Positions 40,726 through 49,573 of a stretch of DNA of 55,537 bases are shown here, one piece after another. The DNA comes from Burkholderiaceae bacterium. GTDB lineage: Bacteria; Pseudomonadota; Gammaproteobacteria; Burkholderiales; Burkholderiaceae_C. The notes beneath the pieces are model-generated. The model was not told where the DNA came from. It searched no databases and saw only the letters and a list, made by a program, of their open reading frames with translations. The stretch is from the NCBI GenBank assembly GCA_030653255.1, contig JAURZS010000111.1, positions 1 to 55,537 on the forward strand. The letters run 5' to 3'. The number at the start of each line of letters is the position of its first letter. Positions within the stretch are counted from its first letter, which is position 1. Made by a program: the position numbers and the translations under genes.

Positions 40726-41961
40726 CTACCAGGCGCGCAAGGCGCGCCACGCGTCATCCTCGCCGCGCGCAGCCAGTTCGGCGTCGTAGCCGAACAGCCA
40801 TTCCTGCTGAGGCAGGTAGCTGCCTTTGAACTTGGCGTCGTATTCGCGCAAGCGCGCGTTGCGCCGCGCCACTTCGGTCGGTTCGCTCATGTGGAACCGC
40901 TTCTCGGCGATGCGTGACTGCGTCTGCACGCGCGTGGCGCGGTCCAGGCGCAACTGCTGGTATCTGTCCAGCGCCGCGTCGATCTTTCCTCCAGACATCT
41001 GGAGAACGCGTGCCAGCACCCAGGCATCTTCCATGCTCTGCACGGCACCTTGCGCGTGGTAGGGCAGCATGGCATGCGCCGCATCGCCCATCAGCACCAC
41101 GCGGCCATTCACCCAGCGATTCAGCGGCTCGCGGTCATACAGGGCCGTGACGAAAAGACTGGGGGTCAGTTTGACCAGATCGTGCACTTCCGAGTTCCAG
41201 CCTTTGTACTCCTGCAGCACCTCGTCCACGGTGGCCGTCGCCGACCAGGATTCCTTCCTGTTGGCCGGCGAGCTGCCGATGCAGATCCAGTTGATTTTCC
41301 GCCCGCCGCTGACGTAATAGACGACCACGCTGTGACCCGGCCCCATCCAGATATGGGCCGATGGGCTGATGCCCAGATGCGCCGCGTCCCGGGCGTCGAC
41401 CATGCCGCGCCATGCCACACAGCCTGAGGACAGCGGCGCGTCGGCCTGAAAGAGCTGGCCGCGAACCAGTGAGTGGATGCCATCGGCGCCGACCAGTACA
41501 TCGCCTTCCTCGGTCGAGCCGTCGGCCAGATGCGCGATGACCCGCTCGCCTTTTTGTTCAACAGAAATGAGTTTGCGCCCCAGCGAGACGCGGCCTGGCA
41601 AGAGACTGTCCGTCAGCACGGCCAGCAGATCGGCGCGGTGCGCGTGGTAGTACGGCGCGCCGAAATGCTCGGCTATCTGCGGCATCAGCGGGCTGCTCAT
41701 CAGCACTTCGCCCGTCTGCCAGTCCCGGTAAAGCAGCTCACGCGGCTGGAACGCCACCTTCGCCAGCGCATCGTGCACGCCCAGCGCCTTCAGCACCGCA
41801 ACGCCGTTGGGGCTCAGCTGCACGCCCGCGCCCACTTCCTTCAGTGAACCGGCTTGCTCCAGCACCAGGCAGTCAATGTCCAGCCGTTGCAGTGCCAACG
41901 CCAGTGCAGCTCCACCGATTCCGCAGCCGGCAATGATGACCCGCATCCCACCGCTCATCAC
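40726..41961 (-). CDS. FAD-dependent aromatic-ring hydroxylase-like monooxygenase (salicylate hydroxylase type)
   Basis: VIIAGCGIGGAALALALQRLDIDCLVLEQ; VLVGADGIHSLVR; GRVVLMGDAAHAMLPYHAQGAVQSMEDA. Confidence 0.93.
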   Translation of the reverse strand: MMSGGMRVIIAGCGIGGAALALALQRLDIDCLVLEQAGSLKEVGAGVQLSPNGVAVLKALGVHDALAKVAFQPRELLYRDWQTGEVLMSSPLMPQIAEHFGAPYYHAHRADLLAVLTDSLLPGRVSLGRKLISVEQKGERVIAHLADGSTEEGDVLVGADGIHSLVRGQLFQADAPLSSGCVAWRGMVDARDAAHLGISPSAHIWMGPGHSVVVYYVSGGRKINWICIGSSPANRKESWSATATVDEVLQEYKGWNSEVHDLVKLTPSLFVTALYDREPLNRWVNGRVVLMGDAAHAMLPYHAQGAVQSMEDAWVLARVLQMSGGKIDAALDRYQQLRLDRATRVQTQSRIAEKRFHMSEPTEVARRNARLREYDAKFKGSYLPQQEWLFGYDAELAARGEDDAWRALRAW

Positions 41962-42932
41962 TCAGCCTTGAGCCCGATGGCCTGCACCATGGGGGCGATC
42001 TTGGCGCTCTGCGACTGGATGAACTGCATGAGCTGGGCATTGGTGATCAGCCAGGGCTCGGCGCCGCGGCTGCGCAGGAATTCTGCGAACTCCGGTGCCG
42101 ACACCACGGAGCGCGTGCTGTCTTCCAGTTTCTTCAACACATCGCGCGGAGTGCCTGGCGTGGCGAAGAAGGCAATCCACACCGGCAAATCGGAGTTCCT
42201 GGATCCTGCCTCCACCGTGGTCTGAATATTGGGGAAGGCGGGAATGCGGTCAGCCTGCAATACCCCCAGCGCCTTCACCTCACCCGAGCGGATGCGCTGC
42301 TGCGCACTGAACAAAGTGATGAACGCGACATCCACCTGCTTGCCCATCAGCGCCAGGTAGACCGGCGCATCGCCTCTGTACGGCACATGCGTGACCTCGA
42401 TGCCCATGTCTTTCTTGAAGATCTCCATGCCCAGGTGTGCGCTGGAGCCCACGCCGAAGGACCCATAGTTCAAAGTGCCCGGTCTGGCCTTGGCAAGTCT
42501 CACCAGGTCGGCCAGCGAGCTTCCGGGGAAATCAGGCCGCGCCACCAGTACCGTCGGCGCTGTATTGATCGGCGAAATCGGCAGCAGGCTGGCGATGTCG
42601 AAGTTCAGATTCTTGTACAGATGGGGCGCGACGGTCAGGCCGGTGTTCGAGCCCAGCAGCAGCGTGTACCCGTCGGGGGGAGCCTGCGCCACCGTTTGCA
42701 TCGCCACGATATGGCCGGCGCTCGGCTTGTTGTCGATGATCACCTGCTGGCCCAGCTTGTCGGCCAGCCCTTTGGCGACCTGGCGCGCGATGACATCCGT
42801 GATGCCGCCCGGCCCGAAGGGCACGATGATGCGAATCGGCTTGACGGGGAAATCCGTCGCCGACGCCAGCGGCGTCGACACGATGGCGGTTGCGCACAGA
42901 AGTGCGGCAAAAAAGGTTTGCACGCGGCTCAT
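41958..42932 (-). CDS. Bug family solute-binding protein
   Basis: TDFPVKPIRIIVPFGPGGITDVIARQVAKGLADKLGQQVIIDNKPSAG; 4-nt overlap with monooxygenase. Confidence 0.95.
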   Translation of the reverse strand: MSRVQTFFAALLCATAIVSTPLASATDFPVKPIRIIVPFGPGGITDVIARQVAKGLADKLGQQVIIDNKPSAGHIVAMQTVAQAPPDGYTLLLGSNTGLTVAPHLYKNLNFDIASLLPISPINTAPTVLVARPDFPGSSLADLVRLAKARPGTLNYGSFGVGSSAHLGMEIFKKDMGIEVTHVPYRGDAPVYLALMGKQVDVAFITLFSAQQRIRSGEVKALGVLQADRIPAFPNIQTTVEAGSRNSDLPVWIAFFATPGTPRDVLKKLEDSTRSVVSAPEFAEFLRSRGAEPWLITNAQLMQFIQSQSAKIAPMVQAIGLKAE

Positions 42933-42990
42933 CCTTGTCTCCTTTGGTTCGCAGGGATGCTAGAGCGAGGCGAGGCACGCGACCAGACAT

Positions 42991-43025
42991 GTTTTGACAT
43001 GCAGAACAGCGTTTTGATATGCTGA
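42991..43025. repeat. 15-bp direct repeats in IclR/Bug divergent promoter
   Basis: GTTTTGACATGCAGA (42991-43005) and GTTTTGATATGCTGA (43011-43025): 13/15 identical, 20-bp period. Confidence 0.6.
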
Positions 43026-43028
43026 CCC

Positions 43029-43796
43029 ATGGACATCAAAATCGGAGACCGGCAATTCGCCTCCACATTGGCCCGCGGCCTGCAGCTGCTGCGCTGCTTC
43101 ACACCCGAGTGCCCGGTGCTGGGCAACCGCGAGCTGTCCGACCTGAGCGGCCTGTCCAAGCCGACCGTCTCCCGCTTCACCTACACGCTCACGCAGCTGG
43201 GCTATTTGATGCCCGACCGCGACACGGGAAAATACCGGCTGAGCACGGCCGTTCTGACGCTGTCCTACCCGCTGCTGGCCAACATCTCGTTGCGCCAGGT
43301 GGTGCGCTTCCCCATGCGCAGGCTGGCCGACAAGCTGGGCGGTTCGGTGTCGCTGGGCATGCGCGACCGCCTGTCCATCGTCTATGTCGAGACCAGCCGC
43401 AGCCGCTCGGTGCAGGCGCAGCGCTATTCGGACATCGGCATGTCGCACCCCATCATCGCCACCTCCATTGGTCGCGCCTACCTCGCCGGCTGTACGCCGG
43501 AGCAACGCAAGACACTGCTCAACGAGATCAAGGTCAAGACGCCGGACGACTGGAGGAAATACTACGCCCGCGCGATGGAAATGATCGAGATCTGGCGCAC
43601 GCTGGGATTCTGCTATTCCTACGGCGGGTACCGCCCGGATGTCTGTACGGTGGGGGCGCCCTACCGGCACGACGCGCGCGGAGAACTCTATGTCTTCAAC
43701 TGCGTTCTGGGCGCCCACGTCGTCAAGCCGGGACAGCTTGAAAAAGAAGTGGGGCCGCAATTGCTGGAGATGATCTCCACCATGAATTACGGCTAG
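43029..43796 (+). CDS. IclR family transcriptional regulator
   Basis: FASTLARGLQLLRCFTPECPVLGNRELSDLSGLSKPTVSRFTYTLTQLGYL. Confidence 0.95.
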   Translation: MDIKIGDRQFASTLARGLQLLRCFTPECPVLGNRELSDLSGLSKPTVSRFTYTLTQLGYLMPDRDTGKYRLSTAVLTLSYPLLANISLRQVVRFPMRRLADKLGGSVSLGMRDRLSIVYVETSRSRSVQAQRYSDIGMSHPIIATSIGRAYLAGCTPEQRKTLLNEIKVKTPDDWRKYYARAMEMIEIWRTLGFCYSYGGYRPDVCTVGAPYRHDARGELYVFNCVLGAHVVKPGQLEKEVGPQLLEMISTMNYG

Positions 43797-43814
43797 GCGC
43801 GGTGTCTACCGCGC
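43797..43814. other. Hairpin between convergent IclR and nitronate monooxygenase genes
   Basis: GCGCGGT-GTCT-ACCGCGC, perfect 7-bp stem, no T-run. Confidence 0.4.
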
Positions 43815-44810
43815 GGCCCGCAGCGCTTCCTCTGCCAGCCGCGCCGCCTGCGCCATGTCGGGCGTCGCGCAGGCCGCGATGTATTCGCGCCGCAGCCGGC
43901 TGACCAGTTCGGCCACAGCGGGAACATCGTCGATCAGATCGATGCCCTGGCCCGCGCTCCACAGGTCCTTCCAGGGCCGGGCCGCCTGCGGCAGGTGACT
44001 GTGGCCCAGGCCTTTGCCTTGCGGCTGGGGCAGCCGGTCCGGCTCCAGCCCCCGCGCCTGCAGGGACGGCACCAGCCAGTTGGCCGGCACGCCGGAGATG
44101 GCGTTGGTGTACAAAAGGCTGGCCGAACCTTGCTCGACCAGCATCTGCTTGTAGCCCTGCGCCGCATCGGACTCCTGGGTGGCGATGAAACGCGTTCCCA
44201 TGTAGGCCAGATCCGCGCCGAGGATCTCGGCGGCACGCACGGCAGCGCCGCAGGACAGGGCGCCGGCCATGACGATCACGCCGTCGAAGATCGCGCGAAT
44301 GCGCGGCACCAGGGCCAGGTGGCTGATGGTGCCGGAGTGGCCACCGCCGCCGGCGCCGATGCAGATCAGGCCATCTGCGCCGGCGTCCATCGCCTTTTGG
44401 GCAAAGCGCATGCTGGTGACGTCATGGAACACCGGCAAGCCCCGCGCATGCACGCGCCGGATGAGCTCCGTCGGGTCGCCGGCGGCGCTGACGATGATCT
44501 CCACGCCGTGGCGCTGGCACACATCGAGATTGGCCTCCAGCGCCGCCGCATCCAGGCGGGTGCTCAGGTTCACTGCCACAGGCCCCACCGGCGCCGCCGG
44601 CCGGGCTTGTGAGAACGCCGTCAGATCGGCGCGTATGGTGCGCAGCCAGTCATCAAACTGGGCCAGGTCGGCCGCGTTCTGGCGCGGCAGGCCGGCAACA
44701 ATGCCCGCCTTGCAGGCCTCGCGCACCAGGGCCGGACCGGTCACGCTGAACATGGGCGAGCAGAACACCGGCAACGAGAGCCGGGAGCGAAGGCGGGCGG
44801 ACAAGTTCAT
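43806..44810 (-). CDS. Nitronate monooxygenase-like (2-nitropropane dioxygenase family) FMN protein
   Basis: MNLSARLRSRLSLPVFCSPMFSVTGPALVREACKAGIVAGLP; GADGLICIGAGGGGHSG; GADLAYMGTRFIATQES. Confidence 0.92.
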   Translation of the reverse strand: MNLSARLRSRLSLPVFCSPMFSVTGPALVREACKAGIVAGLPRQNAADLAQFDDWLRTIRADLTAFSQARPAAPVGPVAVNLSTRLDAAALEANLDVCQRHGVEIIVSAAGDPTELIRRVHARGLPVFHDVTSMRFAQKAMDAGADGLICIGAGGGGHSGTISHLALVPRIRAIFDGVIVMAGALSCGAAVRAAEILGADLAYMGTRFIATQESDAAQGYKQMLVEQGSASLLYTNAISGVPANWLVPSLQARGLEPDRLPQPQGKGLGHSHLPQAARPWKDLWSAGQGIDLIDDVPAVAELVSRLRREYIAACATPDMAQAARLAEEALRAAR

Positions 44811-44855
44811 CGCAGGCTCCGGATTGAACAACGTGTCATGGCGCGCAGCAGGGCC

Positions 44856-46016
44856 TCAGAACGAGCGCGGCATGCCCAGCACGTGCTCGGCGACATACGA
44901 CAGGATGAGGTTGGTTGAAATCGGCGCCACCTGGTACAGGCGTGTTTCGCGGAATTTGCGCTCGATGTCGTATTCACAGGCAAAGCCGAATCCGCCGTGG
45001 TATTGGATGCAGGCGTTGGCCGCCTCCCAGCTGGCCTTGGCTGCGAGGTACTTGGCCATATTGGCTTCGGCGCCGCAGGGCTGGTGCGCATCGAACAAGG
45101 CGCAGGCCTTGAAGCGCATGAGGCTGGCCGCCTCCACTTCGATGAAAGTCTCCGCGATGGGGAACTGCACACCCTGGTTCTGGCCGATGGGGCGGCCAAA
45201 GACCACACGGTCTTTGACGTACTTCGTGACCCGGTCGATGAACCAGTAGCCGTCGCCGATGCATTCCGCGGCAATCAGCGTGCGTTCGGCATTCAGGCCG
45301 TCCAGGATGTACTTGAAGCCCTGGCCTTCCTCGCCGATCAGGTTCTCGGCGGGTATCTCCAGGTTTTCGAAGAACAGCTCATTGGTCTCGTGGTTCACCA
45401 TGTTGCGGATGGGCCGCACCGTCATGCCCGTCTTCTCGGCCTGGCGCAGATCGACCATGAAGATCGACATGCCTTCGGATTTTTTCCGGACATCGGCCAG
45501 CGGCGTGGTGCGGGCCAGCAGAATCATCCAGTCCGAATGCTGCACGCGCGAAATCCAGACCTTCTGGCCATTGATGACGTAACGGTCGCCTTTCTTAACC
45601 GCCGTGGTCTTGATCCGGGTGGTGTCGGTGCCGGTCGTGGGCTCGGTCACCCCCATGGACTGCAGACGCCACTCTCCGCTGGCGATCCGGGGCAAATAAA
45701 GCTCCTTCTGCGCCCGGGAGCCATGGCGCAGCAACGTGCCCATGTTGTACATCTGGCCATGACATGCGCCCGAGTTGCCGCCACTGCGGTTGATCTCTTC
45801 CATGATGACGGAGGCCTCGGTCAGGCCCAGGCCGGAGCCGCCGTAATCCTGCGGAATCAGCGCGGCCAGCCAGCCGGCCTTGGTGAGCGCATCCACAAAG
45901 GCCTCGGGGTAAGCGCGCTGCTCGTCGATCTGGCGGTGGTATTCGTCGGGAAACTGCGCGCAGAGTGCGCGCACGGCTTCCCGGATTTCCTGATGCTGTT
46001 CAGTCTTGTCTTGCAT
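44856..46016 (-). CDS. Acyl-CoA dehydrogenase
   Basis: Start at MQDKTEQHQEIREAVRALCAQFPDEY; MGVTEPTTGTDT; NACIQYHGGFGFACEYDIERKFRETRLYQVAPIS. Confidence 0.95.
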   Translation of the reverse strand: MQDKTEQHQEIREAVRALCAQFPDEYHRQIDEQRAYPEAFVDALTKAGWLAALIPQDYGGSGLGLTEASVIMEEINRSGGNSGACHGQMYNMGTLLRHGSRAQKELYLPRIASGEWRLQSMGVTEPTTGTDTTRIKTTAVKKGDRYVINGQKVWISRVQHSDWMILLARTTPLADVRKKSEGMSIFMVDLRQAEKTGMTVRPIRNMVNHETNELFFENLEIPAENLIGEEGQGFKYILDGLNAERTLIAAECIGDGYWFIDRVTKYVKDRVVFGRPIGQNQGVQFPIAETFIEVEAASLMRFKACALFDAHQPCGAEANMAKYLAAKASWEAANACIQYHGGFGFACEYDIERKFRETRLYQVAPISTNLILSYVAEHVLGMPRSF

Positions 46017-46048
46017 ATCTGTCTGTCGGTCAAAGAGTCGGTGTGGGG

Positions 46049-47131
46049 TCAGGCCGCGGCCTCGGCCTGCATGGCCCGGCTGCGGTGGCGCATGGGGGTT
46101 GCGGCAAACGCGAAGTCGAACATGGCGCGCTTGACCCATATCTGCAGATCAAACTCCCAGGTGAAGCCAATTCCACCATGCAGTTCCACTGCGGTGCGGG
46201 CGGTCGCATTGAAGCGATCGGCCAGATGGGCCTTCGCCAGCGACGCAATGCGCGAGCGGTCCGGCTGGCGCTGGTCCTGCGCCAGGGCGGCATACCAGTA
46301 GAGGCCGCGCGCCGGCTCGACTTCGCAGGCCGCGTTTGCCAGGCGGTGCTTGACGCCCTGGAATGAGCCAATGGCGACGCCAAACTGCGTGCGGGTCTTG
46401 ACGTAGTCCACCGTCATCTGCAGCACGCGGCTGGCTCCGCCAAAAGCGTCGGCCGCCAGCAGCACGCAGCAGTCGTCCAGAAGATCCGCTGCGGCCGCCG
46501 CGCCGGAGCCGAGCGGCTCGGCGGCAGTGCTGCCGAAGCGCACCGTGCCCAGGCGGCGCGTGCGGTCCACACCGTCCAGGGCCGCCAACGCGACCGCAGA
46601 TTTCTTCGGCTCCACCAGCATCAGGCCGCCGCCCTGGACGCCGACCACCATCACGTCGCAGAGCGCCGGGTACGGCACCGGGGATTTCATCCCGCTCAGC
46701 CAGCCCTCGCGCACCGCCACGCCCCATTCGGACGGGGTCCAGCGATCGCCGGGTTCGCCCAGCGCAACAGTGCCCACAGCCTGCCCGGTGGCCAGCAAGG
46801 GCAGCCACCGGGCCTTCTGCGCAGCCGAGCCGGCGGCCTGGATGGCGCGCGCAGCCAGCACATGACCGAGAAAAGGCCCGGGCGCCGCCTCGTAGCCCAG
46901 AACTTCCGCCACCAGCGCCAGGTCCACCAGCCCCAGGCCCATGCCGCCATGGGCTTCATCGATGGTGATGCCGCCCACACCCAGGTCCATCAAGCCGCGC
47001 CAGTAGCTGGCATCAAAGCCGTCCGCGCCTTCAAAGACCGCGCGGCGAAGACCGCCGTCGAGCGACTCGCGCGCATGGCGCTGCACGGCATCCTGCAGCG
47101 CGACCTGTTCATCGGAGAGATGAAAGTTCAT
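46049..47131 (-). CDS. Acyl-CoA dehydrogenase family protein, probable small/partner subunit
   Basis: MNFHLSDEQVALQDAVQRHARESLDGG; TRTQFGVAIGSFQGVKHRLANAACEVE; VELHGGIGFTWEFDLQIWVKRA. Confidence 0.9.
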   Translation of the reverse strand: MNFHLSDEQVALQDAVQRHARESLDGGLRRAVFEGADGFDASYWRGLMDLGVGGITIDEAHGGMGLGLVDLALVAEVLGYEAAPGPFLGHVLAARAIQAAGSAAQKARWLPLLATGQAVGTVALGEPGDRWTPSEWGVAVREGWLSGMKSPVPYPALCDVMVVGVQGGGLMLVEPKKSAVALAALDGVDRTRRLGTVRFGSTAAEPLGSGAAAAADLLDDCCVLLAADAFGGASRVLQMTVDYVKTRTQFGVAIGSFQGVKHRLANAACEVEPARGLYWYAALAQDQRQPDRSRIASLAKAHLADRFNATARTAVELHGGIGFTWEFDLQIWVKRAMFDFAFAATPMRHRSRAMQAEAAA

Positions 47132-48303
47132 GCCGTCCCCCCCGCCTGCCGCGGCAGGCCGAGGCCGCGCTCTGCAATGATGTTGCGCTGCACGTTCGAA
47201 GTGCCACCCGCGATGGTGACGCCCAGCGAGCGCATGATCCAGAACGGCCAGTCGAGATTGTCCGAGGTCACGCCCTCGCCCGGCATCATCAGCCCGCCGT
47301 CGCCAATGACCTCCTGCGCGAGCTCGGCGATGCGCAGTCCGATGTCGGTGCCGTAGAGCTTGTTGCACAAAGTGGCCAGGCCCGGCGACTGGCCGACCGC
47401 ATCCATGGAGCGCTGCCGCGTCACGGAAAAGCGATGCGACAGCACATGCGCCTCCAGCGCGGCGAAAGCCTGCTGGAAATGCGCCTGCGCCAGCAAAGGC
47501 GAGCCGTCGCGCACGGTCGACGCGGCCAGCGCCTTGAGCTTGTCGAACAGCGCGCTCATCATCTCGGGAGCGTTGATGCTGGCGCGCTCGAAACTCAGCG
47601 TGGTCCGGGCCACCGACCAGCCTTCACCGCGCTGGCCCACGATCCAGTCGGCCGGCGTTCGCACGTTGTCGAAGAACACTTCATTGAAGCCCGAGGCACC
47701 CTGCATCTGGCGCAGCGGGCGCACGGTGATGCCCGGCGTCTTCATGTCCAGCAGCAGATAGGAAATGCCCTGATGGCGCGGCGCATCGGGCTCGGTGCGC
47801 ACCAGCACGAACATGTAGTGGGCGTAGTGCGCGTGCGAGGTCCAGATCTTCTGTCCGTTGATCAGCCAGTGATCGCCGTCCAGCACGGCGCGCGTGGAAA
47901 GAGAGGCCAGGTCGGAGCCCGAGCCCGGCTCGCTGTAGCCCTGACACCAGACGTAGTCGCCCAGCAGCGTGGGGGCGATGAAGCGCTCCTTCTGCCAGGC
48001 CTGTCCGCGCGCCACCAGCGTGGGCGCGAGCATGCGCGGGCCGATGCCCGTGATCTCGCCGGGTGCGCCCACGCGCTCGAACTCCTGCTGCACCAGCATG
48101 GCCTTGATCGAGTCGTAGCCGCCGCCGGCGCCGCCGTACGCCACGGGAATGTGGCGATACAGCAGCCCCGCTGCGATGGCCTTGCCGCGAAAGGCTCTGA
48201 TCTCCTGCGGATTCGCCCTGGTGCCGGCCTGCCAGTTCGCGGCCAGAAAGCGCCGCACCTCGTCGCGGAAGGCCTCATATCCGGCCCCGATATTCAGGTT
48301 CAT
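47128..48303 (-). CDS. Acyl-CoA dehydrogenase family protein, probable large/partner subunit
   Basis: MNLNIGAGYEAFRDEVRRFLAANW; GYSEPGSGSDLASLSTRA; AGGTSNVQRNIIAERGLGLPR; 4-nt overlap with 46049 CDS. Confidence 0.92.
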   Translation of the reverse strand: MNLNIGAGYEAFRDEVRRFLAANWQAGTRANPQEIRAFRGKAIAAGLLYRHIPVAYGGAGGGYDSIKAMLVQQEFERVGAPGEITGIGPRMLAPTLVARGQAWQKERFIAPTLLGDYVWCQGYSEPGSGSDLASLSTRAVLDGDHWLINGQKIWTSHAHYAHYMFVLVRTEPDAPRHQGISYLLLDMKTPGITVRPLRQMQGASGFNEVFFDNVRTPADWIVGQRGEGWSVARTTLSFERASINAPEMMSALFDKLKALAASTVRDGSPLLAQAHFQQAFAALEAHVLSHRFSVTRQRSMDAVGQSPGLATLCNKLYGTDIGLRIAELAQEVIGDGGLMMPGEGVTSDNLDWPFWIMRSLGVTIAGGTSNVQRNIIAERGLGLPRQAGGTA

Positions 48304-48342
48304 GAGCAATGATTCCTTGCAGGCACCCGCTTCACGCCCGCA

Positions 48343-49560
48343 TCAGATGGCGCCCCTGGCGCGCAATGTTTCGATCTCCTGCGCGCTCTTGCCCAGCACA
48401 GAGGTCAGCACCTGCTCCGTGTGCTGGCCCAGGTCCGGAGGCACGGTGGGCACGGGAATGGGCGTGCCCGACAGACGAATCGGATTGGCAATGAGAGGGA
48501 TGGGGCCGGCGCGGGGATGCTCGACTTCCACCAGCACCTTGCGGGCCTGGATCTGCGGCTCCTGGTAGGCCTCGGCCAAATTGTTGATGGGTGCACACAT
48601 CACATTGGCCTGCGTGAACCGCTGAAGCCACTGCGCGCGCGTGCCCGTGGCCAGGATGGCCAATAGCTCCTCGTTGAGGGCCAGCCGGTTGACATTGCGC
48701 ACAGAGCGCGTGTGGTACCGGGGATCGGTCAGCCAATCCTCGCGTCCCAGCAGTTTTGCCAGGCGCGTGAACTGCGCATCCGAGCCCGCCGACAGGACCA
48801 GATCACCGTCGGCGCAGGCATACAGGCCTGCCGGCTCGTTGGCCGGCGTGGACGAGCCCCGCCGCTGCGGCACCTTGCCCGACAGCAGATAACTCTGGGC
48901 ACGCGCCCCCAGCGCGGCCATGGTGCATTCCAGAAGACTGATGTCGATGTGCTGGCCGCCTCCGCCGTTGACTTCCCGGTGCCGCAAAGCGGCCTGCACC
49001 GCCACCGCGGCGTACATGCCGCCGATGAAGTCGCTCACGGGAATGCCCACCTTCTGCGGCGCGCCGTCGGCCTCGCCGGTCATGCTCATGAGGCCCGAGG
49101 TCGCCTGGAACAATGTGTCCAGGCCCGGGCGCTGCGCGTCGGGGCCGGTCTGCCCGAATCCGGTCACCGAGCAATAGACGATGTCCGGATTGACCGCCTT
49201 CACCGACGCATAGTCCAGACCGTAGCGTTTGAGGTCGCCGACCTTGTAGTTCTCGATCAGCACGTCGCTGATCCGGGCCAGGTCGAGGATCAGGGCCGCA
49301 CCCTCAGGGGTGGCCAGGTCCACCGTGATCGAGCGCTTGTTGCGGTTGACGGACAAATGATAGGGCGAATCGTCATCGCTGCCGTCGCGCGCCTTCAGGT
49401 ACGGCGGTCCATAGCCGCGCATGTCGTCGCCCGAGCCGGGGCGCTCGACCTTGATGACCTCCGCGCCCAGATCGCCGAGCAGTTGCGTGCACCAGGGCGC
49501 CGCAATCATGCGGCTGAGGTCCAGCACACGGATGCCGCTGAGCGCTTGCTGCGTCTTCAT
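48343..49560 (-). CDS. CaiB/BaiF family CoA-transferase
   Basis: MKTQQALSGIRVLDLSRMIAAPWCTQLLGDLGAEVIKVERPGSGDDMRGYGPPYL. Confidence 0.96.
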   Translation of the reverse strand: MKTQQALSGIRVLDLSRMIAAPWCTQLLGDLGAEVIKVERPGSGDDMRGYGPPYLKARDGSDDDSPYHLSVNRNKRSITVDLATPEGAALILDLARISDVLIENYKVGDLKRYGLDYASVKAVNPDIVYCSVTGFGQTGPDAQRPGLDTLFQATSGLMSMTGEADGAPQKVGIPVSDFIGGMYAAVAVQAALRHREVNGGGGQHIDISLLECTMAALGARAQSYLLSGKVPQRRGSSTPANEPAGLYACADGDLVLSAGSDAQFTRLAKLLGREDWLTDPRYHTRSVRNVNRLALNEELLAILATGTRAQWLQRFTQANVMCAPINNLAEAYQEPQIQARKVLVEVEHPRAGPIPLIANPIRLSGTPIPVPTVPPDLGQHTEQVLTSVLGKSAQEIETLRARGAI

Positions 49561-49573
49561 CGGGGCCATCCCT

